From contig MU129213.1 of assembly GCA_014904985.1 (NCBI GenBank), positions 3,843-19,005 on the forward strand: a stretch of DNA of 15,163 nucleotides, given 5' to 3'. Made by a program: the position numbers and the translations under genes. Position 1 is the first letter of the stretch, and the number at the start of each line of letters is the position of its first letter. The notes under the pieces were generated by a model. The model had not been told where the DNA came from. It ran no database searches and saw only the letters and a program-made list of their open reading frames with translations. This stretch comes from Hydnum rufescens UP504 (lineage: Eukaryota; Basidiomycota; Agaricomycetes; Cantharellales; Hydnaceae). This document shows positions 6,877-15,163 of this stretch, one piece after another.

Positions 6877-6983
6877 CTAAAGTAACAAAAATCGAGTTAG
6901 TTAGCATGTTAAAAGTGATGCAAAGAGAGCAACCTTTGCTGCTCTCTTTGCACAGCTGTACCTAAGGGGGGAATAAAACTCAA
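6877..6983 (-). other. E3 intron-like block (innermost)
   Basis: Minus strand: CCTAAG|TTGAGT, where the donor GT is changed to TT as in the right arm. Stem GCAAAGAGAGC (6941-6951 paired with 6920-6930), GCTAACTAAC as branch-like site, acceptor TTACTTTAG. 107 nt. The leader with GCACTTGGGTGC lies just upstream. Confidence 0.6.
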
Positions 6984-8617
6984 CTTAGGCAACCACATGC
7001 CCATCATGGCGTGCAGTCCTGTTTTCCCTTCTCAGTGCGTTGCTGGGATTTGGTGAAGACGACAATCAACACCTGCAACTGCCAGCCTCAAACAAAACAG
7101 GCACCCAAGTGCCCGCAAAACAAGCACTGTGTGAAGGAATAATAAACATATACACATGTAACCACTCTATGATAAATATTTATTAAAAAAATATGGAGAC
7201 CAGTAATACTCAACCCCAGTTCAGTAAGGCAGCATGTGCCAGGATTCCAAAGGAGATTGGGCCACACCTACGGATCAGAATTCACCTAACAGTAAATATA
7301 CCCCTGCAATTATCCTGAGGATGCAGACCCTGGTCATCCTAATAGATCTACAATATCCCCCAAAGTTTCAGATTCATTCCTCCAATATCTGAGTTTCCAG
7401 AGCATTTTTAAGGTTCAATAAAATGTGCCCTGCAGTTTGGGCACTTCCACAGCTCCAAACATTCCCATATTTTGTAGGCCTCACCTGGTCACTAATTGAG
7501 GCCCAACCTCAAATTTTCAGCCCATTCTGAGGACTTTTTGCATTGGTCACCTGACCAAGATCTTCCCCTCCCCCTGCTCCACTCAGTGATCCAAATTGTC
7601 AGGACATTGTTTTTATTTATAGAGATAGTATGAGACAATATATATTTAGAATTTCAGGACATTCCTTGCTATATTCATTGAGTTATTCAAGAAGCATTCC
7701 AGATCTATTCAATTTGGGGTCAGAACTGCAGTAGTTCAGTGGAAGCCATGGAACTCAGTGTGTAAAATAAGACACCACATTTGATATGAATGCAAATCTA
7801 TTCATTTGTATTCATATCAAATGTGGTGTCTTATTTTACACACTGAGTTCCATGGCTTCCACTGAACTACTGCAGTTCTGACCCCAAATTGAATAGATCT
7901 GGAATGCTTCTTGAATAACTCAATGAATATAGCAAGGAATGTCCTGAAATTCTAAATATACATTGTCTCACACTATCTCTATGAATAAAAACAATGTCCT
8001 GACAATTTGGATCACTGAGTGGAGCAGGGGGAGGGGAAGATCTTGGTCAGGTGACCAATGCAAAAAGTCCTCAGAATGGGCTGAAAATTTGAGGTTGGGC
8101 CTCAATTAGTGACCAGGTGAGGCCTACAAAATATGGGAATGTTTGGAGCTGTGGAAGTGCCCAAACTGCAGGGCACATTTTATTGAACCTTAAAAATGCT
8201 CTGGAAACTCAGATATTGGAGGAATGAATCTGAAACTTTGGGGGATATTGTAGATCTATTAGGATGACCAGGGTCTGCATCCTCAGGATAATTGCAGGGG
8301 TATATTTACTGTTAGGTGAATTCTGATCCGTAGGTGTGGCCCAATCTCCTTTGGAATCCTGGCACATGCTGCCTTACTGAACTGGGGTTGAGTATTACTG
8401 TTCTCCATATTTTTTTAATAAATATTTATCATAGAGTGGTTACATGTGTATATGTTTATTATTCCTTCACACAGTGCTTGTTTTGCGGGCACTTGGGTGC
8501 CTGTTTTGTTTGAGGCTGGCAGTTGCCAGTGTTGATTGTCATCTTCACCAAATCCTAGCAACGTGCTGAGAAGGGAAAACAGGACTGCATGCCATGATGG
8601 GCATGTGGTTGCCTAAG

Positions 8618-8722
8618 TTGAGTTTTATTCCCCCCTTAGGTACAGCCGCGCAAAGAGAGCAGCAAAGGTTGCTCTCTTTGTGTCGCTCTGAATTCATTTA
8701 CTAATGTATAGTGTTGTTCTAG
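8618..8722 (+). other. E4 intron-like block 1, hybrid of two left-arm units
   Basis: Starts after CCTAAG as TTGAGT (canonical GT lost). Stem GCAAAGAGAGCA (from 8650) with its loop matches the innermost left-arm block, but from CTGAATTCATTTACTAATG to acceptor GTTGTTCTAG it matches the middle left-arm block. The switch lies within the nine-base word TGCATCACT shared by both parents. 105 nt. Confidence 0.72.
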
Positions 8723-8836
8723 GATCTAAACCAATACTCACAATATGAACTGCCAAATGATGATGGGCCCTGAGTAGGAATGCCAGCGCAAGACAAGTAC
8801 CGCATGCCTGCCGACGCAGGTGTGTGGTGCTATAAG

Positions 8837-8941
8837 GTACTTATTTATTTTCAATATGTACATGACCCAAGGAGCAGCATAATTATGCTGCTCCTTTGGG
8901 GTTGCTTTGAATGTTTTTACTAATGTACTCTATTATTGTAG
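8837..8941 (+). other. E4 intron-like block 2
   Basis: TATAAG|GTACTT, stem GACCCAAGGAGCAGCAT (8864-8880) pairing with ATGCTGCTCCTTTGGGG (8885-8901), TTTACTAATG, acceptor CTATTATTGTAG. 105 nt. Counterpart of 6415-6519. Confidence 0.65.
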
Positions 8942-9370
8942 TTTGGACCAGAATCTGTACACCAACTAGGGAAGCACAGTGAGCATGTGATCCACCCAGC
9001 AGGTTGAACGTCCTACAAGGATCCCCCGCCCTCCTTCCCTTACCTCTGAGGAGACAAAGCGACCCACGCAGTCCCTCTGTCATGCCTGAGGAACAAATTA
9101 TTGGGGCCCCAATGAGTCATCAGGAGTTTTGCCCCTGCTGCAGCCTGGCTGCATTGAATGCGATTGCTTGGTGACCTGGCAAGCGATTAATGTGGATGAG
9201 TGCTGATGTGTGGATGGCCTAGATTTCTAATGCCCGCACCTAGTTGCTTTGCTTCAACTGGGCACCCATACCACCCTCGTCTTCTCAGCCCATAAAGCAT
9301 ACAACTTTGGGTCCTAGAATAATACTGCCTTTACTTCTACTCCCAATGAGAAAACCCCAGCTCTTTCCTG

Positions 9371-11245
9371 GACCCTCTCCTCAATGTGTTCCTCCTGCAG
9401 CCGCTCAAATCGTAACGGCCCCCACTAATTGCATCCACTGTCCTGAACGGCCCTGAACCCCAACCCTTTGCAAGTTTGGTATGAGGCCCACAAATCCCAT
9501 CTGTCAGTACTCCCATCCTTCACCTGCTGCCGCTGCCAAGTCTGGGTCAGTTCTGAGTAATGAACTGTGCGAAAAGGGCATCAAATGTGAAGACAGATTT
9601 CACTAATGCTCGTGCAAGCCCTGCCGTTCTAAATCCCAATGGTACATCGATATAGGCTATATATCCCAAGAAGCTAGATTCTTACATATTGCTCTAGCTG
9701 TTGTGCCCGCTCCTACTCCATCCTCTGTGCATCATCATCAACCGACCTATAAATGCAGCATCGTATCACCCGCATTCAAAACCTCACACTTCCAATGCTA
9801 GTGGGGGCTCTTCCACCGCTGCTTGTCCCTTTGGGTGGGCTGCACCCATGTGATGTGCACATTCCAGCATCCCCCTGGCCTCACAGCCCTCCCTGGTGAA
9901 TTCCATCATGGACTTTGCACCTCAGACCTGACCGTTGTGTTGAGTCCCACCCGGGAGAAGGCGCGCATGAGGGGCGCTGCTGCAGTGAACCAGTTCAATG
10001 AAGCTGTAATGTTCAACAAGCCCAGTACCTCCTCCTGGAATGCTTTTAATGCACTGTCAGGCAGCCTCTGCAGCCAGGGTTTGCTGGATGGATTTCTCCG
10101 ACCTCACTCCAGGGCCCCTCCCTTCAACTCCCCCAACTCCATAACTTGAAGGGCGGCAATCTCGCCCCTGTGCAAGCCACCAAAGCTCTTCCCATTTCCC
10201 CCTGTACAGGCCCGTGTGGCTCAGTCACTAAGCTGCTTGTTGTTCTTTGCTTGGTCTCTTGCATAGTATCTACTTTAAGTTAAATTCAATGGGTAGCGCT
10301 GTTTATATTTCCGAAGTTAGTGTTCATTCGCAAAATTGAGAAACTTGTGTTAACAGTGCTCCAATCTGTTCCTAGCGAGCCTCTATTTCTTCACACACTG
10401 CCCCACACTGAGAGGCACAGCCATGTTATATGGGCCTCATCTGAGTGCTACAAAAGTTGAAGTTTGGGATATCTATTCCCTGCGAAGGCAGCAATATTAT
10501 GTAGTACAGCTTAGCCTTAGGTCAACTCAAGTCCGCTTCGCCCCTCTGCTCAAAGCTGAAAGCCTGAAACCACCAAAACATGTTCAAGCTGGCAAACTCT
10601 GCCTTCTTGGTGAAGCGGACTGTTTTTTTCTATTCAAGCCTCTGCAGTACACACTGCTTTCACAAAATTTAATTGGTAAGGTAAGCCTGTTAACGTTCCT
10701 TGGATGGTCTAACAAAGATCTCTTTATTAGGTTGTTCCAACCTCTCCAAGGGCCATCCCAACCACCCTCTCCCCCCACGAGCCATCCGTGTTGTGTCACG
10801 CACACTGCCTGGTATACCTTGGGGGCAAGCTGTGCAAAACAAGTCCATTGACCACAGGGAATCATTTTTCACATGGTTCTCATACAGTGCCCTGAAAATT
10901 ATGCCCATTACCTGAAGCCAATCCCGCACTGCCGCCATATCCACTGACTTCAGCATATTGGATACAATCGATTCCCTACGATATGCTTATGGGAAACACC
11001 TTGTTTTCGGCCCAACCGGAATCCCCTCTTTTTTGCAATCCCTGGCAGACCTCCCTTCTCAAACTCATGAACTGTTGGCTCTTCCCCCTGGTTCAAACCT
11101 TTTGGACCCCTCTACTGTCCTCAGATGATTGTTTTAAATGGGGCTCCCCCAACGAACTAGGATTCATGAAGCACATCATTGCAGACCAGGGCACCGCATC
11201 CATGTTTCCTCCCATCCATTTTGAGTAAGCATCCCTTCTGTCTAG
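9371..11245. other. About 1.9 kb with no supportable gene
   Basis: Several open stretches exist (plus 9823-10149, 10423-10851, 10983-11228; minus 10690-10956), but none carries a domain I recognise, a good start context or consistent splice signals, and they overlap on both strands. A Cys-containing stretch near 9550-9650 vaguely recalls a fungal zinc cluster but is crossed by a stop. Base composition is C-rich as in the downstream broken gene, so this may be decayed 5' sequence of the same unit. Confidence 0.45.
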
Positions 11246-13381
11246 GACCTTCTGGCTTTGGACTAATCTACCCAGTTTTGCGAGTTCGGCGAGCGTTGAA
11301 TCCCCTGTTGACACTGGCATCTCGCTGTCAACACCTGACACCCATTCTACATCTCCCCCCCCAAAGTCTTCCTCTGCTGGAAAGGAACAGGGCCCTAGCA
11401 AACTCCGGAAAGAGGGCCCTTATTGCAAGAGGAAGTGTGCCTCAAACAAGGCCACTTCTAAAGCAAACAAGGCGGCCCAGCTTCATAAGAGGGAGCGAAG
11501 CCAAATGTGACTTCTAGAGCAACAGCAGTGCAAGGCCGTCGTTGTTCACATGCCAGACAAGGTCGAAGGCCTCAAGGCTGCACAATCAGGGTTTAGCAGG
11601 CCCCCGGAGGGATGGGAGCAAACAGACAAACATTTGACCCTGCCCATGCTCTCTATGACCCTACAGTTGCTCCTACCTGTCGAATACAAGTACAAGCCTC
11701 TTACCAATTCTTGTAGGCTGTGGCTAATGGGTGTTATCCTGACTAGCCCCGGCAACTGGGCACCCACTCTTGTCATAGATTGTGAACATCGTCTAGTTAT
11801 TCTGCGATCATTCAGGGATAGCTGCATGATGGATGAATGGATGGTGTCCTGGCTTCAAGTGCTGGATCGTTTTGCTGCTCAAACCAAGATAACCAAACCT
11901 GCATGCCCCCACAGGAGGGGAACGTTTGCCCAGTGTCTTTTAGGGTTCAACCAGGCGAATAGGAATAATAACAACATGGGTCGCCATTGTTGGTTGTGAA
12001 GGCCATGATGCAGCCCCGATTTTGATGATATACTATACCGCCCCCTTAGATACCCTTCAAAATGGCGTTCACAGTCGACTATCAAACAGAAATAGATAGT
12101 CTTATCACCTCATCTGAATTCCAGCTGATATGGTAGGTGCTTTGTTTGATGGGGCCCTCTATGCACTCACCCTTGCTCTATAGTGAAGTTCTCACAAAAC
12201 TCCTGGACCAGTATTTCCCTGTGATTGCAGCCAAATATTGAGCGGCTGACAGGTTCTGGTGATGTTATGAGTCATACTCGTAACCTTGCTTATGTATGCA
12301 GAATAACCAAGCCAATCGCGCCATCATGTGACCTTCCCCCTTGCTGCCATTGTGCCTTCCTCTTTCAGCATTTCCTATTATATACATCCCTCCTTTATTC
12401 AACACCCCTTTATCCATAAACCCTTTTGATCTCTAATAGTATAAGTAGTTACTTGATGTACACTCGCTCTTTAGAAGATCGAGAATATATTGTCAACTGA
12501 TTGAATTCCACTCTTGCGATCTCAGTTATTGCTCACAACTCTCATCTTAAAACCTTCACCTATTAAGTCTCAAGAAGCTGGTCTTCCTCGTACGTACTCA
12601 TCTTTTGTGACTTACATAATCCCCACTTTGTGACTCCCTCATCAATCGCCTTAAGGGCATTTCCTTGTATTCGTCTCAATTATGTCATCGTATCTTTTGC
12701 CTTGAGTACAACCCTTAACAGGCGATCAGAAACTGGCAACTGAGTCGCCCTGCAGTTCTCATTGTTCTTCTGTGTGGCAATAAATGCAATGGTGAAGTCG
12801 CCCATCAAAACTGTGCCTCATAGGGATTTCAAGAATGTAGCTATTGGAGTATGCGCCATCTTTGTCCTAGGTGAGCGCCTTTTCCACATCCTTAGAAAAA
12901 TAATTTGCAGAAACCTTTGCTCCACAGGGTTCTTTGATGATGGTGAAACTGCATGTCTGGTCAACTTTGAGGCCAGCATTGTCATCCAATTACCGACAGG
13001 TGTATTCCTGTTGTATCCCAGTGTGTTAATCACACATTTCAATGTGAACAAAAATGGTACATTGATATATCTTGTTGATAAGGAGAAATTGACTGATAAA
13101 ATGCCATCAGAGTTCTTCTCCAATGAACATCCCCTCAAGTTTGTGTGTACTCAGAAGGGGGAGATCCCAAATACTCTAAACTCCATGCCCCTATGCTCCA
13201 TCAACCCAGGCAGGGCCAGCCTAGTCTTTTCAATCCTGCAAGCTTTTTCTACCCCCTCACAACTGGTTTTACTACTCTGGAGGAGGCAAGGGTGGCAGGT
13301 CTATCTGGGGAGTTGGATTTTGCAGAGGAGGCTAGATTGTCCTTTAATAAGGTGTCCCAGGGCTCACTGTACTTTGCCTGA
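11246..13381 (+). pseudogene. Broken TET/JBP-like 2-oxoglutarate/Fe(II) dioxygenase gene
   Basis: Probably a remnant of the fungal TET/JBP-like family, which oxidises 5-methylpyrimidines in DNA and is expanded in basidiomycetes beside KDZ transposons. Readable parts in order: a Ser/Pro then Lys/Arg-rich N-terminal stretch (11246-11507) ended by an in-frame TGA (11508-11510); a segment with PTLVIDCEHRLVIL and HRRGTF (11550-11999); a short exon to 12132, 51-nt intron 12133-12183, exon with EVLTKLLDQYFP; an exon from 12756 with the HxD motif in PHRDFKNVAIG (His 12819, Asp 12825); a 57-nt in-frame intron 12871-12927 (GTGAGC...CCACAG); then the second iron-binding His in ITHFN (13035-13037) and a likely 2-oxoglutarate-binding Arg in GRASLVF (13212-13214). 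The reading switches frame at a T run (13227-13230) and continues with NPASFF to the stop. The iron triad and Arg are present, but the TGA, frameshift and a 500-bp gap mean it is probably dead. Family call from pattern recall; start not identified. Confidence 0.62.
12240..12752. other. About 510-bp non-coding interruption inside the dioxygenase remnant
   Basis: Between the QYFP segment and the exon starting at 12756 the family would be expected to have only about 20-30 residues and a short intron. Here about 500 bases of T/C-rich sequence without an open frame intervene, rich in TAAGT, CTCATC and TACGTAC words. It could be an inserted repeat or an enlarged intron ending CCTGCAG (12749-12755). 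No terminal repeats or target duplication are evident by eye. Confidence 0.45.
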
Positions 13382-13551
13382 CAAATCTTAATATCATCAT
13401 CCTTGGCACTTGCCATTCTTTTTGCCCTCATTTTGATCTCCCCACCCCATCGATGTTTTCCCCTGAGTGAACAGACCAAACCACGCGTTTTGTCCATTGT
13501 ACCTGGGGCTCGAAGGAAGTGTACTGTATAAAGAAATAAATAGTGACCCCT

Positions 13552-14739
13552 ATGCCTCGCTATGGTGTACGAATGTCCCGCCATTCTGGCGCACTGCAGG
13601 ACTCTGCTCCAGGCATATCTATAGGGGAAATGGCTCCAGTCCAGCACGATCCTTCCCTAGGAACCATCTGCTACATCCCTGCCCCAAAGATGAGAATCGG
13701 TGGGAGAAAGCAGAACCAATACACCACTGGAGAAACATACAAGGGATGGAGGCTCAAAACAGCCTTCTACAGGGGGATTAGAACTTACATGAAGGGATCT
13801 CAATCTCAAAATTCGGAGAGATCTAAGGGCGAGACCACTATCCTGCCCTCCCCTGGGCACTCTGCTACTATGGGCACCCCGGGCGCCTCGCGTATACTCT
13901 GGTTTGAGCTGATGGAGGGGGATGATTGGGACGATGGCTATGAGGATGTGGAGCTGCTGCCCGCCACATTGCTGGGCGAGGGTTATTCTGTGCTGTTACA
14001 GAACAATCCTGGGGGGGCAAACTGCCATCAGACATGGAGACAAATCACTGCTGACCAATGGCTCAACCTCCTGCCAATGTTGGTGATGCCCTACCTATGC
14101 TGGTGCCAAATAACTTGATATGGTTGTACAAAAATGACAACAGGCAGGGAATCTCCTTGCATGTGTGGGCAGAACAAACGCAATGCTACTGTTCAAATGG
14201 TGTCCAGTGAATGTGAGTGCCAAAGAGACAACAACAGAGCTGGCCTATGTGCTGATGCTGTCTACCTGGCAGCAATTGATATCCAGTGTTACAGTTATTG
14301 CGAATGTCAACCTCTCACCCTCGCTCTGATGAACACAGGAATGTTCCCTTCTAGTCCCATACAACCTTGCTTCACATTTGATCTCAATCATCTCCTTTGG
14401 GCATCTGCCCTCTTCCTTTATGGGGTTCCTAACATATCGGCTTGGAGCAGAGCCCTTACAGCATACCTGACACAAAAAGGATTTGATGTGCCTTCTGAGG
14501 TATGGCAATGTTTTATTTGTGCTCCTTGGATGCAAATTCATACATTTATTTGCCATCAGGATGCCTTGTGTCGCCTGTTTGGGACGGCTCTGATGTATTT
14601 TCAACAAGTGCAACAGCGAGCAGCAGGCCTAGCCCACAATATTGTCCAGGAGGCTCGCCTCTCAGGAGCAGTGTCATCCAGTGTCCCTGCCCTGGACTGG
14701 ACTACAGAATGGGTGGAAAGTCTTTCACAGAAGCAATGA
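13552..14739 (+). pseudogene. N-terminal CxC1-type part of a KDZ transposase, truncated
   Basis: Starts at ATG in CTATGCCTCGC, with TGTATAAAG about 30 bases upstream. The first part (to 14115) contains an acidic patch (EGDDWDDGYEDVE) and ends WLNLLPMLVMPYL, then an in-frame TGA (14116-14118); the same frame continues to 14737. Next come paired cysteines CMCG (from 14158), SECEC, and CECQPLTLAL, then a GMFPSSP...FDL...ALF...AWSRAL pattern and, after a 60-nt phase-0 intron (14500-14559, GTATGG...CATCAG), CRLFGTALMYF. This order (C-x-C pair, GLFP-type loop, AW..AL, RLF..AL.Y) fits the CxC1 cysteine-cluster region N-terminal to KDZ transposase catalytic domains. A CP-CPG-like continuation appears in another frame from about 14665, implying a frameshift. 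No catalytic DDE region follows, so it is truncated. It lies 170 bases downstream of the dioxygenase remnant on the same strand, the association known for KDZ elements. Confidence 0.62.
14500..14559 (+). other. Probable short spliceosomal intron, in frame
   Basis: GAG|GTATGG at the left, TTATTTGCCATCAG at the right, 60 nt and phase 0, so the frame is open whether or not it is removed. The 20 residues it would encode break the otherwise family-like spacing between GFDVPSE and DALCRLFG, which is the main reason to call it an intron. Confidence 0.6.
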
Positions 14740-14832
14740 GCAACTTCCTACTTTCCTTCAACCCAGGACCATTGCCCTGTGAATGACGACACCCTGAGCC
14801 CTTATCTGCAATCCCAATGTTTCCTTTGCCAT
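14740..14832. other. Junction between KDZ remnant and direct repeat
   Basis: Short unassigned stretch in which the transposase-like reading ends. The expected catalytic domain is replaced by the repeat that begins at 14833. Confidence 0.4.
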
Positions 14833-14997
14833 CCGGTATAGAAGAAGGGTTGGGAGCTCCGATGACTGTCAAATCAAAATCTGGTTCAGCCAGTGTGTGG
14901 ATGGGAGACTGTATTTCTGTTGTTATTCGTTGGGCTGGTTCGCTTCAATGGTTGATCACACTCTGTAAGACGTGTATGGTGTTCAGTGGAGAATAAG
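14833..14997 (+). repeat. 166-bp direct repeat copy 2 (partner 2320-2485)
   Basis: Same orientation and start (CCGGTATAGAAGAAGG) as the upstream copy about 12.5 kb away; homology stops after GAATAAG. One plus frame is open from ATGTTTCC (14818) to a TAA near 14994, roughly 59 codons, with no recognisable domain; the upstream copy has a stop in this frame. Confidence 0.85.
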
Positions 14998-15163
14998 CTG
15001 AAAAAGGAGGGATGGATCTGTTTGATCAGGAGCCATCATGAGGGATTTGCATTCTTTGGACAAGAGGAATATAAGGGAGTTGTACCTTTGCATCTGTCAA
15101 TTGCAAGACCAATTGCCCTCCATTCTCCTTTGAGCCAAGCAACTAGGATTGCAGCTGGTCTTT
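14998..15163. other. No gene; window end
   Basis: Unique sequence with no open frame of note or recognisable RNA signal. It does not match what follows the other direct-repeat copy. Confidence 0.4.

Larger units (their letters stand above)
5976..7797 (-). repeat. Left arm of giant inverted repeat (E3, minus strand)
   Basis: The reverse complement of 7804-9370, apart from small changes and one extra 237-bp unit. Read on the minus strand from the centre: a leader (7797 down to about 7000), three intron-like units, then a 3' region to 5976. Sampled inner stretches (about 7140-7797) differ from the other arm at only a few bases. The outer 400 bases are visibly more diverged, with a 14-base length difference near 6235. 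Reading frames over it are not conserved between arms. Confidence 0.92.
7804..9370 (+). repeat. Right arm of giant inverted repeat (E4, plus strand)
   Basis: Mirror copy of 5976-7797; the centre of symmetry is close to 7800.5, with about 6-8 unpaired bases (the arms 7778-7796 and 7805-7823 differ at one position). From the centre outward: leader to about 8595, exon-end hairpin about 8596-8613, intron-like block, exon-like block with a CCAAATGA word (8753-8760) and hairpin (8798-8830), second intron-like block, then a 3' region ending near 9370. It has one unit fewer than the left arm. Confidence 0.92.

Noticed and set aside
3754..8770. C/D-box snoRNA in exon-like blocks (ATGATGA beside CTGA words)
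   Set aside because: ATGATGA occurs in only some units, and no consistent D box, terminal stem or guide spacing was found.
9540..9660. Zn2Cys6-type zinc cluster
   Set aside because: Cysteine spacing is wrong, a stop codon crosses the motif, and the position expected to hold the last cysteine is Trp.
10423..10956. Protein genes on plus (142 codons) and minus (88 and 93 codons)
   Set aside because: They overlap on opposite strands, no domain is recognisable, and neither has convincing start context or splice signals.
11225..11245. 21-nt intron (GTAAGC...CTAG) before the dioxygenase remnant
   Set aside because: Far too short for spliceosomal removal; the left end of the remnant is therefore left as the first open position.
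2320..14997. Long terminal repeats of a retrotransposon
   Set aside because: The 166-bp repeats lack TG...CA ends, no target duplication, primer-binding site, gag or reverse transcriptase motif was found, and the interior contains unrelated elements.

Overview
The window looks like repeat-rich, gene-poor nuclear DNA of a basidiomycete fungus, probably an agaricomycete. Evidence: short introns of 50-110 nt (GTRNGN donors, CTRAY branch sites, YAG acceptors), and a decayed pair of genes near the right end that fit two families amplified together in mushroom-forming fungi: a TET/JBP-like 2-oxoglutarate/Fe(II) dioxygenase and the N-terminal CxC1 cysteine region of a KDZ (Kyakuja-Dileera-Zisupton) transposase. 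Both were recognised from residue patterns only. I see no intact protein gene anywhere.

Layout. 1-1150: unassigned AT-rich DNA with a 39-base hairpin at the start and a 119-bp direct duplication. 1155-1640: a minus-strand fragment (E1) of an unusual composite repeat. 1668-2256: two arrays of palindromic CAGGTT-type words around a unique spacer. 2320-2485: first copy of a 166-bp direct repeat whose second copy lies at 14833-14997. 2951-3002: T tract plus a perfect 34-bp palindrome. 3060-5632: the fullest copy of the composite repeat (E2, plus strand). 5640-5975: simple repeats. 5976-9370: a giant inverted repeat of two head-to-head copies of the same repeat (E3 minus, E4 plus) with only a few bases at the centre. 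9371-11245: no gene I can support. 11246-13381: the broken dioxygenase gene. 13552-14739: the broken CxC1/KDZ gene. 14740-15163: direct repeat copy and unassigned tail.

The striking content is the composite repeat E1-E4. Its unit is about 235-265 bp (extremes 234-360). Each unit has an exon-like block that ends in a palindrome of the type ACCACACACC...GGTGTGTGGT followed by AAG; then an intron-like block of about 96-127 nt that starts GTGAGT or GTAAGT, holds a second, different hairpin (GCAAAAAGAGCAGC-loop-GCTGCTCTTTTTGC), and ends with TTTACTAAC and TTATTCTAG. E2 has eight such intron-like blocks in series, E3 three, E4 two and E1 one, always in the order predicted by the element's own strand. 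Stem sequences differ between units, but many differences are compensated on the other arm. The exon-like blocks do not keep a reading frame, so the simplest reading is a non-coding, possibly spliced, structured transcript, or a repeat that grew by copying whole exon-intron units. I know of no named family that matches. Splicing, transcription and novelty are inferences to be tested.
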